This document shows, one piece after another, positions 7,063 through 13,464 of a stretch of DNA of 17,428 nucleotides. The translations under genes and the position numbers were made by a program. Every line of letters starts with the position of its first letter. The first letter of the stretch is position 1. Source of the DNA: UBA3071 sp965369635 (lineage in GTDB: Bacteria; Chloroflexota; Anaerolineae; UBA3071); contig CBDURC010000029.1 of the NCBI GenBank assembly GCA_965369635.1, positions 1 through 17,428 of the forward strand, written 5' to 3'. The notes below the pieces were generated by a model. The model ran no database searches and was not told where the DNA came from. It worked only from the letters and a program-made list of their open reading frames with translations.

Positions 7063-8879
7063 ATCCCGACCATCCCGAGCTCCGCGAGCTTCTCCTGCCC
7101 AGGCATGCCCGTCTGCGAATCCCAGCCCCGCACCTCGTAGACCATCCCCAGCAGCCGTTCGAAGTCAGGCACGTAGCCTTCGGTGCCGCCATCTTCCAGC
7201 CTCTGCAGCACCAGTCTGGGCAATCGGTCGTTGGCCTGTGTGAGCCCCAGGCGGCGGTTCAGACAGCGCTTGAGATTGGAGAAACGTTCTCCCATCACCG
7301 CCAGGTCCTCGGCTGTCAGCGACCAACCGGTGGCCCCGTTGAGCATCCCCAGCACATGCTCCAGCGGCGGGTTCTGGAAGTGGCACATGATCATGCTGTT
7401 GGTCAGCGCACGCCAATCCATGCTCCGCACCGCCGCCGTCACCTCGGCCAGCGTCTCGCCCTGCCGCTGGCCGGAGACCACGCCCAGCTCGGGCACCCAC
7501 TGCCCCTGCTGCGACATGTAGGTATCCCCCTGCATGTGGCAGGCCCCGCGTGGCGAGGTGGCGTAGACCAACCCCTGCCCACTGAAGGCCCGTGGATCGT
7601 GCATGGGCAACTCCAGGCCGTTGACCTGCACCGCCAACTCTTCGACGCCGAAGTGGTGCCCCACGGCGCGGGAGCCTTCGGCTAGCAGATCGCCGAAGCC
7701 CTGGCGGCGGGCGATCATCTCCACCAATCGGATCACCGGCTCCAGGTCGCCCCAGCGCAGCACCAGCCCTCCTGTCTCCCTCTCCCCGATGATCCCCCGA
7801 TCGAAGAGGTAATAGGCGAAAGCGATGGTGCCCCCGGTGCTGATAGTGTCCAGCCCATAGAAGTTACACAGATGTCCGGCGTAGGCCACTCCCTCCAGGT
7901 CATCGCACAGGAGCAGGTTGCCGAAGCTGGCCACCGTCTCATACTCCGGCCCGTCCACTCTGGACAGCCCGTAGCGCTCCAGCTTCGTCTCCCGTCCGCA
8001 AGCGATGGGACAGCGATAGCAAGTCCGTGGGCGCACGAGGATGCTGTCCACCATCTCCGTCGCCGTCAGCTTCTCAGCAGGCTCCCACTCCCCCTGGGTG
8101 AAGTAGCGATGGGGCGCACTGCCGTACATCATCGCCATGTCCATCCAGAAATTGGAGCCCCCCAGGCGCAGCATCTGCGTCTGGATGTCGTCCTTGACGA
8201 TGTCCCAGGCTTGTCGGCGCGCCGCCTTGAAAACCACCGCGTCGGCCAGCGGCACCGTAGCGGTGCCACGCACGGCGATACCCTTCAGGTTCTTGGAGCC
8301 CATAACGGTGCCCATGCCCGTCCGCCCGGCGGCGCGGCCGTGATCGTTCATCACCGCGGCGTACTTGACCAGATTCTCGCCGCCAGGCCCGATGCAGGCC
8401 ACCCGCGCCCGCGGCTCCCCCAGCTCCTGACGAATCAGTTCCTGGGTGGCGTAGCTATCCTGACCCCACAGATGCCCCGCGGGCCGCAGCTCGGCTTGCC
8501 CTTCCATGATGCTCAGGTAGACGGATCGTTCGGCGCGGCCGGTGATGAGGATGCCATCGTAACCAGCAAAGCGCAGCTCCGGCCCGAAGAAGCCGCCGCT
8601 GTTCGATTCGCCCCACAGTCCCGTGAGCGGCGAGCGGGCGCACACCTCGTAGCGACCGCAGGCGGGAGCCGTCGTGCCCACCAGCGGGCCGGTGAGGAAG
8701 AGAAGCGGATTCTCCGGCCCCAGAGGGTCCGTATCCGCGTCCAGAAGATCGTACAGGACGCGGGCAGCCAGGCCACTGCCGCCCATGTAGAGACGAGCGT
8801 ATTCCTCGTTGAGGGGTTCATCTTCCACGGTGCCACGTGTAAGGTCAACGCGCAGCAGTTTGCCCATGTAGCCGTTCAT
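7059..8879 (-). CDS. aor: Aldehyde:ferredoxin oxidoreductase (tungsten/molybdopterin type)
   Basis: The 606-residue cytoplasmic enzyme oxidises aldehydes to carboxylic acids and reduces ferredoxin, using a bis-pterin W (or Mo) cofactor and one [4Fe-4S] cluster. The cluster ligands are visible as Cys287, Cys290, Cys294 (CYRCPIAC) and a distant Cys499 (MIMCHF), matching the spacing known from Pyrococcus AOR (605 residues, Cys288/291/295/494). N-terminal family motifs are GGSGLAARVLYDLL, SPLTGLWGESNSGGFFG and GRAAGRTGMGTVMGSKNLK; the central pterin-binding segment is YGLDTISTGG. The ATG at 8877-8879 has GGAG eight bases upstream. It lies 88 bases downstream of the iron-type alcohol dehydrogenase and is probably co-transcribed with it. 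No MoaD-like or ferredoxin gene is adjacent. The exact substrate and metal cannot be told from sequence. Confidence 0.95.
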   Translation of the reverse strand: MNGYMGKLLRVDLTRGTVEDEPLNEEYARLYMGGSGLAARVLYDLLDADTDPLGPENPLLFLTGPLVGTTAPACGRYEVCARSPLTGLWGESNSGGFFGPELRFAGYDGILITGRAERSVYLSIMEGQAELRPAGHLWGQDSYATQELIRQELGEPRARVACIGPGGENLVKYAAVMNDHGRAAGRTGMGTVMGSKNLKGIAVRGTATVPLADAVVFKAARRQAWDIVKDDIQTQMLRLGGSNFWMDMAMMYGSAPHRYFTQGEWEPAEKLTATEMVDSILVRPRTCYRCPIACGRETKLERYGLSRVDGPEYETVASFGNLLLCDDLEGVAYAGHLCNFYGLDTISTGGTIAFAYYLFDRGIIGERETGGLVLRWGDLEPVIRLVEMIARRQGFGDLLAEGSRAVGHHFGVEELAVQVNGLELPMHDPRAFSGQGLVYATSPRGACHMQGDTYMSQQGQWVPELGVVSGQRQGETLAEVTAAVRSMDWRALTNSMIMCHFQNPPLEHVLGMLNGATGWSLTAEDLAVMGERFSNLKRCLNRRLGLTQANDRLPRLVLQRLEDGGTEGYVPDFERLLGMVYEVRGWDSQTGMPGQEKLAELGMVGM

Positions 8880-8896
8880 GTCATGCACTCCAAGTG

Positions 8897-8970
8897 GGTA
8901 GATTAGTAGATTGGTAGATTGGTAAGCTGGTAGGGAGTTCTGTCGACCAATCCAGCAGTTTACCAGCCTA
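8897..8970. repeat. TAGATTGGTAG-type tandem/inverted spacer repeat
   Basis: The short spacer between the alcohol dehydrogenase and AOR genes is made of degenerate tandem copies (GATTAGTA, GATTGGTA, GATTGGTA, then AGCTGGTA). It is followed, from about 8945, by a sequence that reads similarly on the other strand (CCAATCCAGC, TTACCAGCCTA). No promoter could be picked inside it. Confidence 0.6.
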
Positions 8971-10140
8971 GAAGTCCACCGACTGGCCCTCGTAGGCGCA
9001 GTGGTAGAGACGGGTAATTTCACCATGCGTGGGCACACGCAGGCTGGTGATGGTGTAGACGTCCAACTCGGCGTTGGTCGCCAACGTCTCCATGTTTGCC
9101 TCCAGTTCCTCGCGGCCAACCCCCAGTTCCTGCAACGTCAGTGGCTGTTCCACCTGGCGCATGAGATCGCGGATGGCCACCACCAAGCTGGCAGCGCCCT
9201 GTTCCTCCGTGTCCGCCGGCAACCCCAGAAAGCGGGCGATTTCGCCGTAGCGGGTAGGTATCATCGTCGGGCCGCGGGCGATGAACTCAATGGAATAGGG
9301 CAGGAAGAGGGCCACAGCGCGGCCGTGAGGCGTGTGGAAGATGCCGCCCAGTGCGTGGCCCATGCTGTGGGCCAGGGCGACCATGGAGTTGCCGAAGCCC
9401 ATGCCGGCCAGAGTAGCCGCGTTGTGCATTTTCTCCCGCGCCTCGGCGTCGCTGCCGTCGGTATAGGCCCGCCGCAGATACTTGAACACCAGCTCTGTCG
9501 CCTTGAGGCACGGCCCATCGCAGAAATCGTTGGCCCAACTGTTGGTGTACCCCTCGATGGCGTGCGCCAGTGCGTCCAGGCCCGTATCGGCGGTGAGGCG
9601 GGGCGGCAGGTTGGCAGTGAAAAGGGGATCCACGATGGCCATATCCGGCAGGTTCTCCCGCGAGCCAAGCCCCAGCTTGCGCTGCTCGGCGGTGTCGGTG
9701 AGCACGATGGCCCACGTCGCCTCGGCGCCCGTGCCGCTGGTGGTGGGGATGGCGATCAAACGTGCCTTTTGGCGCAGCCCCAGCCGCTCGATGGGATTGA
9801 TGCCGTCGGGCGTCAGATCGGGACGCTCGTAGAGCACCCAGATGCCCTTGGCAGCGTCCATGCAGGAGCCGCCCCCCAGGCCGATGATCCAGTCCGGCTC
9901 GAAGGCCAACGCCGCTGCTGCGCCGCGCTGCACCGTCTGCAGCGCCGGGTCTGGCTCAACTTCCGCCCACACCTGGCATTCCAGACCAGCTTTCTGTAAC
10001 CGCTGCCGCACCAGATCCACGAAGCCAAGAGCCTCGATGTTGGCATCGGTGACCAGAAAAGCCCGCTGTCCCTGGACCTCCTCCAGATAGTCCAGCGCGC
10101 CCGGCCCGAAGATGATCTCAGGACTGTTGAAGAACCACAT
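8968..10140 (-). CDS. Iron-containing (group III) alcohol dehydrogenase
   Basis: The 390-residue protein is a metal-dependent NAD(P)-linked alcohol dehydrogenase. The nucleotide-binding part contains GLGGGSCMDAAKG (88-99) and PTTSGTGAE (132-140). The four metal ligands are in place: Asp189 and His193 (GLDALAHAIEGY), His258 (AHSMGHALGG) and His272 (HTPHG), with the 65 and 14 residue spacings of the FucO/AdhB family. The length is typical. The ATG is preceded by AGGAGG at 5 bases, a strong site. It is followed after 88 bases by the aldehyde:ferredoxin oxidoreductase on the same strand. Together they could take an alcohol through its aldehyde to the acid, or run in reverse. Substrate range in this family is broad, so none is proposed. 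Its leader contains a two-hairpin repeat. Confidence 0.95.
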   Translation of the reverse strand: MWFFNSPEIIFGPGALDYLEEVQGQRAFLVTDANIEALGFVDLVRQRLQKAGLECQVWAEVEPDPALQTVQRGAAAALAFEPDWIIGLGGGSCMDAAKGIWVLYERPDLTPDGINPIERLGLRQKARLIAIPTTSGTGAEATWAIVLTDTAEQRKLGLGSRENLPDMAIVDPLFTANLPPRLTADTGLDALAHAIEGYTNSWANDFCDGPCLKATELVFKYLRRAYTDGSDAEAREKMHNAATLAGMGFGNSMVALAHSMGHALGGIFHTPHGRAVALFLPYSIEFIARGPTMIPTRYGEIARFLGLPADTEEQGAASLVVAIRDLMRQVEQPLTLQELGVGREELEANMETLATNAELDVYTITSLRVPTHGEITRLYHCAYEGQSVDF

Positions 10141-10160
10141 CTTGACCTCCTATACTGCAA

Positions 10161-10200
10161 CGACTGAAGTCGCAACTACGAACCACGCATCCCGTGGTTC
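10161..10200. repeat. Two-hairpin dispersed repeat in the alcohol dehydrogenase leader
   Basis: CGACT (10161-10165) pairs with AGTCG (10168-10172), and GAACCACG (10180-10187) pairs perfectly with CGTGGTTC (10193-10200) around a 5-base loop. Both stems lie 20-60 bases upstream of the dehydrogenase start on the transcribed strand. I recognise the word type as a common spacer repeat in related genomes. A regulatory role is possible but unproven. Confidence 0.55.
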
Positions 10201-10218
10201 GCCGGTGATCATGCTCCA

Positions 10219-10244
10219 CGTTTGTCCATATTCGTCCGCATCCT
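10219..10244. repeat. Divergent copy of the CGTTTGTCC...TCCGC spacer word
   Basis: CGTTTGTCCATATTCGTCCG resembles the word at 12361-12388 (CGCGTTTGTCCGTGTTCATC), with a few substitutions. It lies beside the stop of the permease remnant. Confidence 0.55.
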
Positions 10245-10643
10245 CTAGTAATTCTCCTCTTGGCCCATGACCATCAGCGCCAGCGCCCTCTGACCGTCAA
10301 AGGCACTGGCATATCGTCGGCAGTAGGTGCTGGGTCCCACATAGTGCCCCGCCCACTGAATCCCCAGGACGAAGACCAAACCCGCCGCCACTGTAGTGCG
10401 GTTAATCACCCGCGTGAACCCCCCCCCCACCCGATCGATCATGGCGACGAAGAAGCTGGGCAGCGACATCCCCGCCAGAGAGCCAATGAGGGTAATCAGC
10501 GAGGCGTTGGAATGGCGGCGGCGGGCGGCCCAGGATCCCAGGGGCACGCCCAGCACAGCGGGGGCGAGAGAGGCGGCCAGGAGCCCCGGGCTCTTGCTGA
10601 CGATGGGCCAAAGCACCTCAGCGACGGGGATCTCCCGCTCGAT
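10245..10643 (-). pseudogene. Probable remnant of a peptide-type ABC transporter permease
   Basis: An open frame bounded by stops encodes a hydrophobic segment that resembles the middle of DppB/OppB-type permeases: REIPVAEVLWPIVSKS, then LGVPLGSWAARRR and LIGSLAGMSLPSFFVAMI. Full permeases have about 300 residues, six membrane segments, and a long periplasmic loop before this point. Here only about 65 residues fit, and after a run of ten G (minus strand; C at 10419-10428) the sequence no longer resembles the family. No upstream N-terminal half or partner ABC gene is seen. A GTG at 10616 could start a short protein of 123 residues with about two membrane segments, but no Shine-Dalgarno supports it. 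I therefore regard it as a decayed fragment; a genuine small membrane protein is the alternative. Confidence 0.35.
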
Positions 10644-10764
10644 TCATGGTAATGCCCCTGCATTGGCAAGAGATGAGCCTCAAAGGGCTCCGCATCCAAC
10701 ACAGGGAAAGGAACGACGAGGTTCACCTATCCCGCACACAACCTCGCTGTTTCTCCGATTGCCT
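10644..10764. other. Spacer without recognisable features
   Basis: Between the permease remnant and the SCP2-like gene I see no convincing gene, repeat or promoter. Confidence 0.5.
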
Positions 10765-11175
10765 TCATGCGGGGAACTCTGTGGGCACTTGCGTGCAGCA
10801 GTTGACCAACTCCTGCGCTGCCTTCACCGCCCGCATAATCTTCATCATATTGCCTTTGAGCTTGAGCCTGCGGGTCATCAGGGCCTGGATGGGATCCAGT
10901 TGTTTGGTGATCACCTGCTTCCAGGCACTGACCGACGCGTTGATGCGGAATTCGGGGTTCTCAACGCTCTCGTCCTCAACGATGAACGCGCCTCGACAGT
11001 CGCCGTGCCACAGGTCCATGTACATGATGATCGGCTCCGTCACACTGCCCTCGGGCTCAACGATGAAGTAGAAAGCCCCCTCCCAGGTCCTGGCCGCGCT
11101 GCGATAAGCCTCGCTCTCGTTGATCTTGACCATGAGAGTCCTGATCCACTCGTCGCTGCCGAAAGGAATGTTCAT
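10765..11175 (-). CDS. SCP2-like sterol/lipid carrier domain protein
   Basis: The 136-residue soluble protein is a single SCP2 domain, a fold with a hydrophobic tunnel that binds lipids or acyl chains. The start shows the usual alternation (EGAFYFIVEPEG), a beta-strand section (MYMDLWHGDCRGAFIV), then the family's helical end DPIQALMTRRLKLKGNMMKI, close to the standard DPxxAxxxGKLKxxGD segment. It has no signal peptide or membrane segment. GGAGG lies 11 bases before the ATG, a slightly long spacing. It stands alone on the minus strand, with about 140 bases to the mutM stop and a candidate promoter in that gap. Bacterial SCP2 proteins have varied and mostly untested roles, so ligand and pathway are unknown. 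Family assignment is fairly firm. Confidence 0.75.
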   Translation of the reverse strand: MNIPFGSDEWIRTLMVKINESEAYRSAARTWEGAFYFIVEPEGSVTEPIIMYMDLWHGDCRGAFIVEDESVENPEFRINASVSAWKQVITKQLDPIQALMTRRLKLKGNMMKIMRAVKAAQELVNCCTQVPTEFPA

Positions 11176-11257
11176 TATGACGACGTCCTCCTTGAAACTA
11201 TGAAGCTATCGGGAATAGCGCATGAGAGGGAATCTCCTCCAGACGCAAGCCGGCCAC

Positions 11258-11266
11258 AGTATACCA
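11258..11266 (-). promoter_or_regulatory. Putative extended -10 for the SCP2-like gene
   Basis: On the minus strand TGG then TATACT (11258-11263) fits an extended -10, about 85 bases upstream of the SCP2 ATG. No fair -35 is present. The same TATACTGTG string is the -10 region of the putative hppA promoter. Confidence 0.3.
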
Positions 11267-11282
11267 CAGGAGCAGGAAAGGG

Positions 11283-11294
11283 GGAAGTTGGAGG
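11283..11294. repeat. GGAAGTTGGAGG spacer word (copy 1)
   Basis: This 12-nt word occurs inverted at 15733-15744, upstream of the DUF6504-like gene. Both copies sit in gene spacers. Confidence 0.5.
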
Positions 11295-11319
11295 TTGGAG
11301 AATCTTCCCCTTCGGCCCT

Positions 11320-12141
11320 CTAGCGCGCAATCAGGCTGCCAGGCTGGCAGCGGCGGCAGAAGCTGGTCAGCCGGCGGCGAGCCTTGATCTCGGAGATGGA
11401 AGTGCCGCAACGAGGGCAAGGCTGGCCGCCCTTACCGTGCACGGCCAGGAAATCCCGCGGCTTGGTGTGGATGTCTGCGCCCATGCGCTGCCGCACCTGG
11501 ACGATAGCTTCGGTCAGTGTGCTGTGCATGGCTTCATACAAGCGTTCGGTCTCCTCCCGGGAAAGGGTGGGACGCTTGCGGAAGGGGTAGATGCCGGCGT
11601 GGAAGCAGATCTCATCGGCATAGGCGTTGCCGATGCCGGTCACGAAGCGAGCATTGACGAGGATGCCCTTGATCTCGCCGCGGTGGCGGCGCAATCGCTC
11701 ACGGAATCGCTCAAGAGTTAGGGACGGGTCCAGCACATCCGGGCCCATCTCCGTCCAGCCAGTGATGAGCGCCAAATCATCGGTCAGGTACAGCTTGCCC
11801 ATGTTCCTGCGATCGGCGTAGCGTAGCTCCTGGCCGCCGCTCAGCCGCAGGGTGACCTGCGTGTACGGCAGGCGGCGGGTCTCCGGCGAGCAGAGCTGCA
11901 AGCGTCCGCTGAGCATTAGATTGATGGCCAGCGCGCGGTCGCCGCTCAGCTTGAAGAGCAGGAACTTGCCACGTCGAGCGACGGAAGTGATGCTATGTCC
12001 CGTCAGGCCAGCCGCGAAGCCGCCGCCCGTCAGGTCGCGCAATACCAACGGGCGGCGAACCTCTACCTCCGCGATCGTCTGACCGACGATGTATGCCTGA
12101 AGGACTTCCTTGCTGACCTCCAGTTCAGGGAGTTCGGGCAT
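11320..12141 (-). CDS. mutM: Formamidopyrimidine-DNA glycosylase (Fpg/MutM)
   Basis: The 273-residue base-excision repair enzyme removes 8-oxoguanine and formamidopyrimidines and nicks the abasic site. The N-terminus MPELPE supplies the catalytic Pro2 and Glu3; Lys59 in RRGKFLLF, the GIGNAYADE helix-two-turn-helix (169-177) and the C-terminal zinc finger (Cys242, Cys245, Cys262, Cys265) are all present, with Arg257 in the finger. Two usually conserved positions differ: the RRFG loop reads RRNMGK and the Gln before GIGN is Ala, so this is a divergent member and lesion range may vary. The ATG has GAGGAA eight bases before it. It is divergent from the SOS cassette, sharing a roughly 400-base spacer that holds the LexA box, but nothing shows it to be SOS-controlled. 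Confidence 0.96.
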   Translation of the reverse strand: MPELPELEVSKEVLQAYIVGQTIAEVEVRRPLVLRDLTGGGFAAGLTGHSITSVARRGKFLLFKLSGDRALAINLMLSGRLQLCSPETRRLPYTQVTLRLSGGQELRYADRRNMGKLYLTDDLALITGWTEMGPDVLDPSLTLERFRERLRRHRGEIKGILVNARFVTGIGNAYADEICFHAGIYPFRKRPTLSREETERLYEAMHSTLTEAIVQVRQRMGADIHTKPRDFLAVHGKGGQPCPRCGTSISEIKARRRLTSFCRRCQPGSLIAR

Positions 12142-12223
12142 CGGCTTTGTTCCTCGTCATCTCATTGTCATTCTACCACACCTCTCCCGATTCGTCAAGA
12201 GATTTAACAAGGTCAGCGTCTCA

Positions 12224-12419
12224 AGTTTGACAACTCACTACCGGACAATTCCTGAACTCTGTACCGGACACTTCTCCGGCAAGTCACCAAATGGGACGCG
12301 GACAAACGCCGATGGCCGCGGACATTAGGGACAATTGGGCGAAAAAAGAAGAAGAACATCCGCGTTTGTCCGTGTTCATCCGCGTCCTGGCGAAAGTGTC
12401 CGGTACTGTAGTTTGACAA
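12224..12419. mobile_element. MITE-like palindromic segment bounded by 10-bp direct repeats
   Basis: AGTTTGACAA occurs at 12224-12233 and 12410-12419 and could be a target-site duplication. Between the copies, nested inverted repeats form a long imperfect hairpin: TACCGGACA (12239-12247) with TGTCCGGTA (12397-12405), GTACCGGACACTT (12261-12273) with AAGTGTCCGGTAC (12394-12406), and CGGACAAACGC (12299-12309) with GCGTTTGTCCG (12362-12372). There is no gene inside. The right direct repeat contains the TTGACA box of the imuA promoter. The segment fills most of the 12142-12548 gap between mutM and imuA. The element status is my inference from the repeat geometry. Confidence 0.5.
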
Positions 12420-12441
12420 TAGAACATATGTTCGATATAAT
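12413..12441 (+). promoter_or_regulatory. Consensus sigma70 promoter of the imuA-imuB unit
   Basis: TTGACA (12413-12418) and TATAAT (12436-12441) match the consensus at all twelve positions and are exactly 17 bases apart. The start of transcription would fall near 12448, giving a leader of about 100 bases. A strong promoter is expected where a repressor keeps the unit silent, and the LexA box sits in the spacer. Confidence 0.85.
12422..12433. promoter_or_regulatory. LexA (SOS) box
   Basis: GAACATATGTTC is a perfect 12-base palindrome of the Gram-positive-type LexA consensus GAAC-N4-GTTC. It lies between the -35 and -10 boxes, so bound LexA would block RNA polymerase. It is the only such palindrome I found in the window. 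Confidence 0.85.
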
Positions 12442-12453
12442 ACCCTCCACATC

Positions 12454-12529
12454 ACAGCCAGTGGCCGGCCCCTTCTCTGACGCCCCCGGGCTAGGCGGTC
12501 ACCCTGTCGGCACTCCACCCACTGGCTGT
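12454..12529 (+). promoter_or_regulatory. 11-bp inverted repeat in the imuA leader
   Basis: ACAGCCAGTGG (12454-12464) and CCACTGGCTGT (12519-12529) are perfect complements separated by 54 GC-rich bases. The leader RNA can fold into a long stem-loop ending about 20 bases before the imuA start. This may lower translation initiation or protect the mRNA; the role is unknown. Confidence 0.5.
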
Positions 12530-12548
12530 CCGGGAAGCTGTCTTGAGC

Positions 12549-13352
12549 ATGAAACGCAGTAAACGACGCCGTCTGGAAGCCGCTGTCGCCCGCGTCAACC
12601 GCCGCTACGGCACCCAATCGCTGGTCAGGGGCAAGCCACCGACGGCCATCGGCACGGCTACCGCCATTCCCCATATCTCTACCGGTTTCCTGCCACTCGA
12701 CCAGGCACTGGGCATCGGCGGTCTGCCCAAGGGGAGGGTGAGCGAACTCGTGGGCCCTGCCACCTCGGGCAAGACGACGCTGGCCCTCAAATTCCTGGCC
12801 CAGGCGCAGAAGGGCGGCGGACAGGCCTGCCTGCGCCGCGGGCGCGGCAGACAGGTGGCCTACGTGGATCAGGCCCGCTCCTTCGATCCCGACTACGCTC
12901 ACCGCTGCGGCCTCGACCTCTCTCGGTTGCTGGTCGTCGCTCCCTACGACCTTCCGGAGGCACTGGCCATGACCGAAGCGCTGGCCGGAAGCGGGGGACT
13001 GGAGGCGGTCGTCTTCGATGGGCTGGATGCGATCTGGGGTGATGCGGTCTCCGCGTCACTACTAGCCGCCTGCCTCGACCGGCTGGCGGCCCCGCTGGCT
13101 CGCTCGGGCACGGTGCTGCTCTTCCTGCATGGACATGGAGCTGCGGTGGGTAGATCTCCAGCCCTCTCAGCCCTGGCGCACCACGCCACGGTGCGGCTGC
13201 ACATCGTGCGGGAACGATGGCTGCGGAGCCACGGCGACATCCGCGGCTACGAGGCCCGGGTGGAGGTGCTGAAGAACCGGCTGGGACCGGCTGGCCGCAC
13301 GGTATCCATCGCCATCAAGTTCAACGGCACGGTGCGAGGCAACGGCCTGTGA
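12549..13352 (+). CDS. imuA: RecA-like ImuA protein of the SOS mutasome
   Basis: The 267-residue protein is a RecA-fold ATPase paralogue that works with ImuB and DnaE2 in damage-induced mutagenesis. After a basic N-terminus it shows STGFLPLDQALGIGGLPKGR as in RecA, Walker A GPATSGKTT (69-77), a Walker B-like strand VVFDGLD, and near the end LKNRLGPAGR followed by IAIKFNG. RecA's catalytic Glu96 position (DAEHALDP) reads DQARSFDP here, so Glu is replaced by Ala109. An insertion rich in Gly/Arg lies between the P-loop helix and that strand. At 267 residues it lacks RecA's C-terminal domain. The ATG was chosen; a TTG two codons earlier, with GGGAAG at better spacing, is possible. The upstream promoter carries a LexA box. 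It could be mistaken for RecA, but the size, missing Glu and neighbours argue for ImuA. Confidence 0.85.
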   Translation: MKRSKRRRLEAAVARVNRRYGTQSLVRGKPPTAIGTATAIPHISTGFLPLDQALGIGGLPKGRVSELVGPATSGKTTLALKFLAQAQKGGGQACLRRGRGRQVAYVDQARSFDPDYAHRCGLDLSRLLVVAPYDLPEALAMTEALAGSGGLEAVVFDGLDAIWGDAVSASLLAACLDRLAAPLARSGTVLLFLHGHGAAVGRSPALSALAHHATVRLHIVRERWLRSHGDIRGYEARVEVLKNRLGPAGRTVSIAIKFNGTVRGNGL

Positions 13353-13421
13353 CGACTCTGAACACATACAACCATCCGCTGTGGAGCAACCCGTGAGCGT
13401 TTCTGGTCGGCGCCACCCTGA

Positions 13422-13464
13422 TCCCTGATCACCGACCACTGATTGTACTGGTTCCCTGATCACC
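13422..13464 (+). repeat. TCCCTGATCACC direct repeat before imuB
   Basis: The 12-nt word occurs at 13422-13433 and 13453-13464, the second copy abutting the imuB ATG. It leaves imuB without a recognisable Shine-Dalgarno, so translation may be weak or coupled to imuA in some other way. Confidence 0.7.

Noticed and set aside
7872..8906. A 344-codon plus-strand frame opposite the AOR gene
   Set aside because: It is antisense to a complete, well-conserved enzyme, with no ribosome binding site or recognisable domain.
9001..9999. A 332-codon plus-strand frame opposite the alcohol dehydrogenase
   Set aside because: It mirrors a gene with all metal ligands intact and has no motif of its own.
10396..11721. 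A 441-codon plus-strand frame across the permease remnant, SCP2 and mutM
   Set aside because: It runs antisense through two real genes and the C10 tract; the translation resembles nothing.
12213..12902. A 229-codon minus-strand frame over the imuA start
   Set aside because: It crosses the palindromic segment, the promoter and imuA in reverse; an open frame by chance in GC-rich DNA.
12549..13352. imuA as the housekeeping recA
   Set aside because: Too short, catalytic Glu missing, and joined to imuB behind a LexA box.
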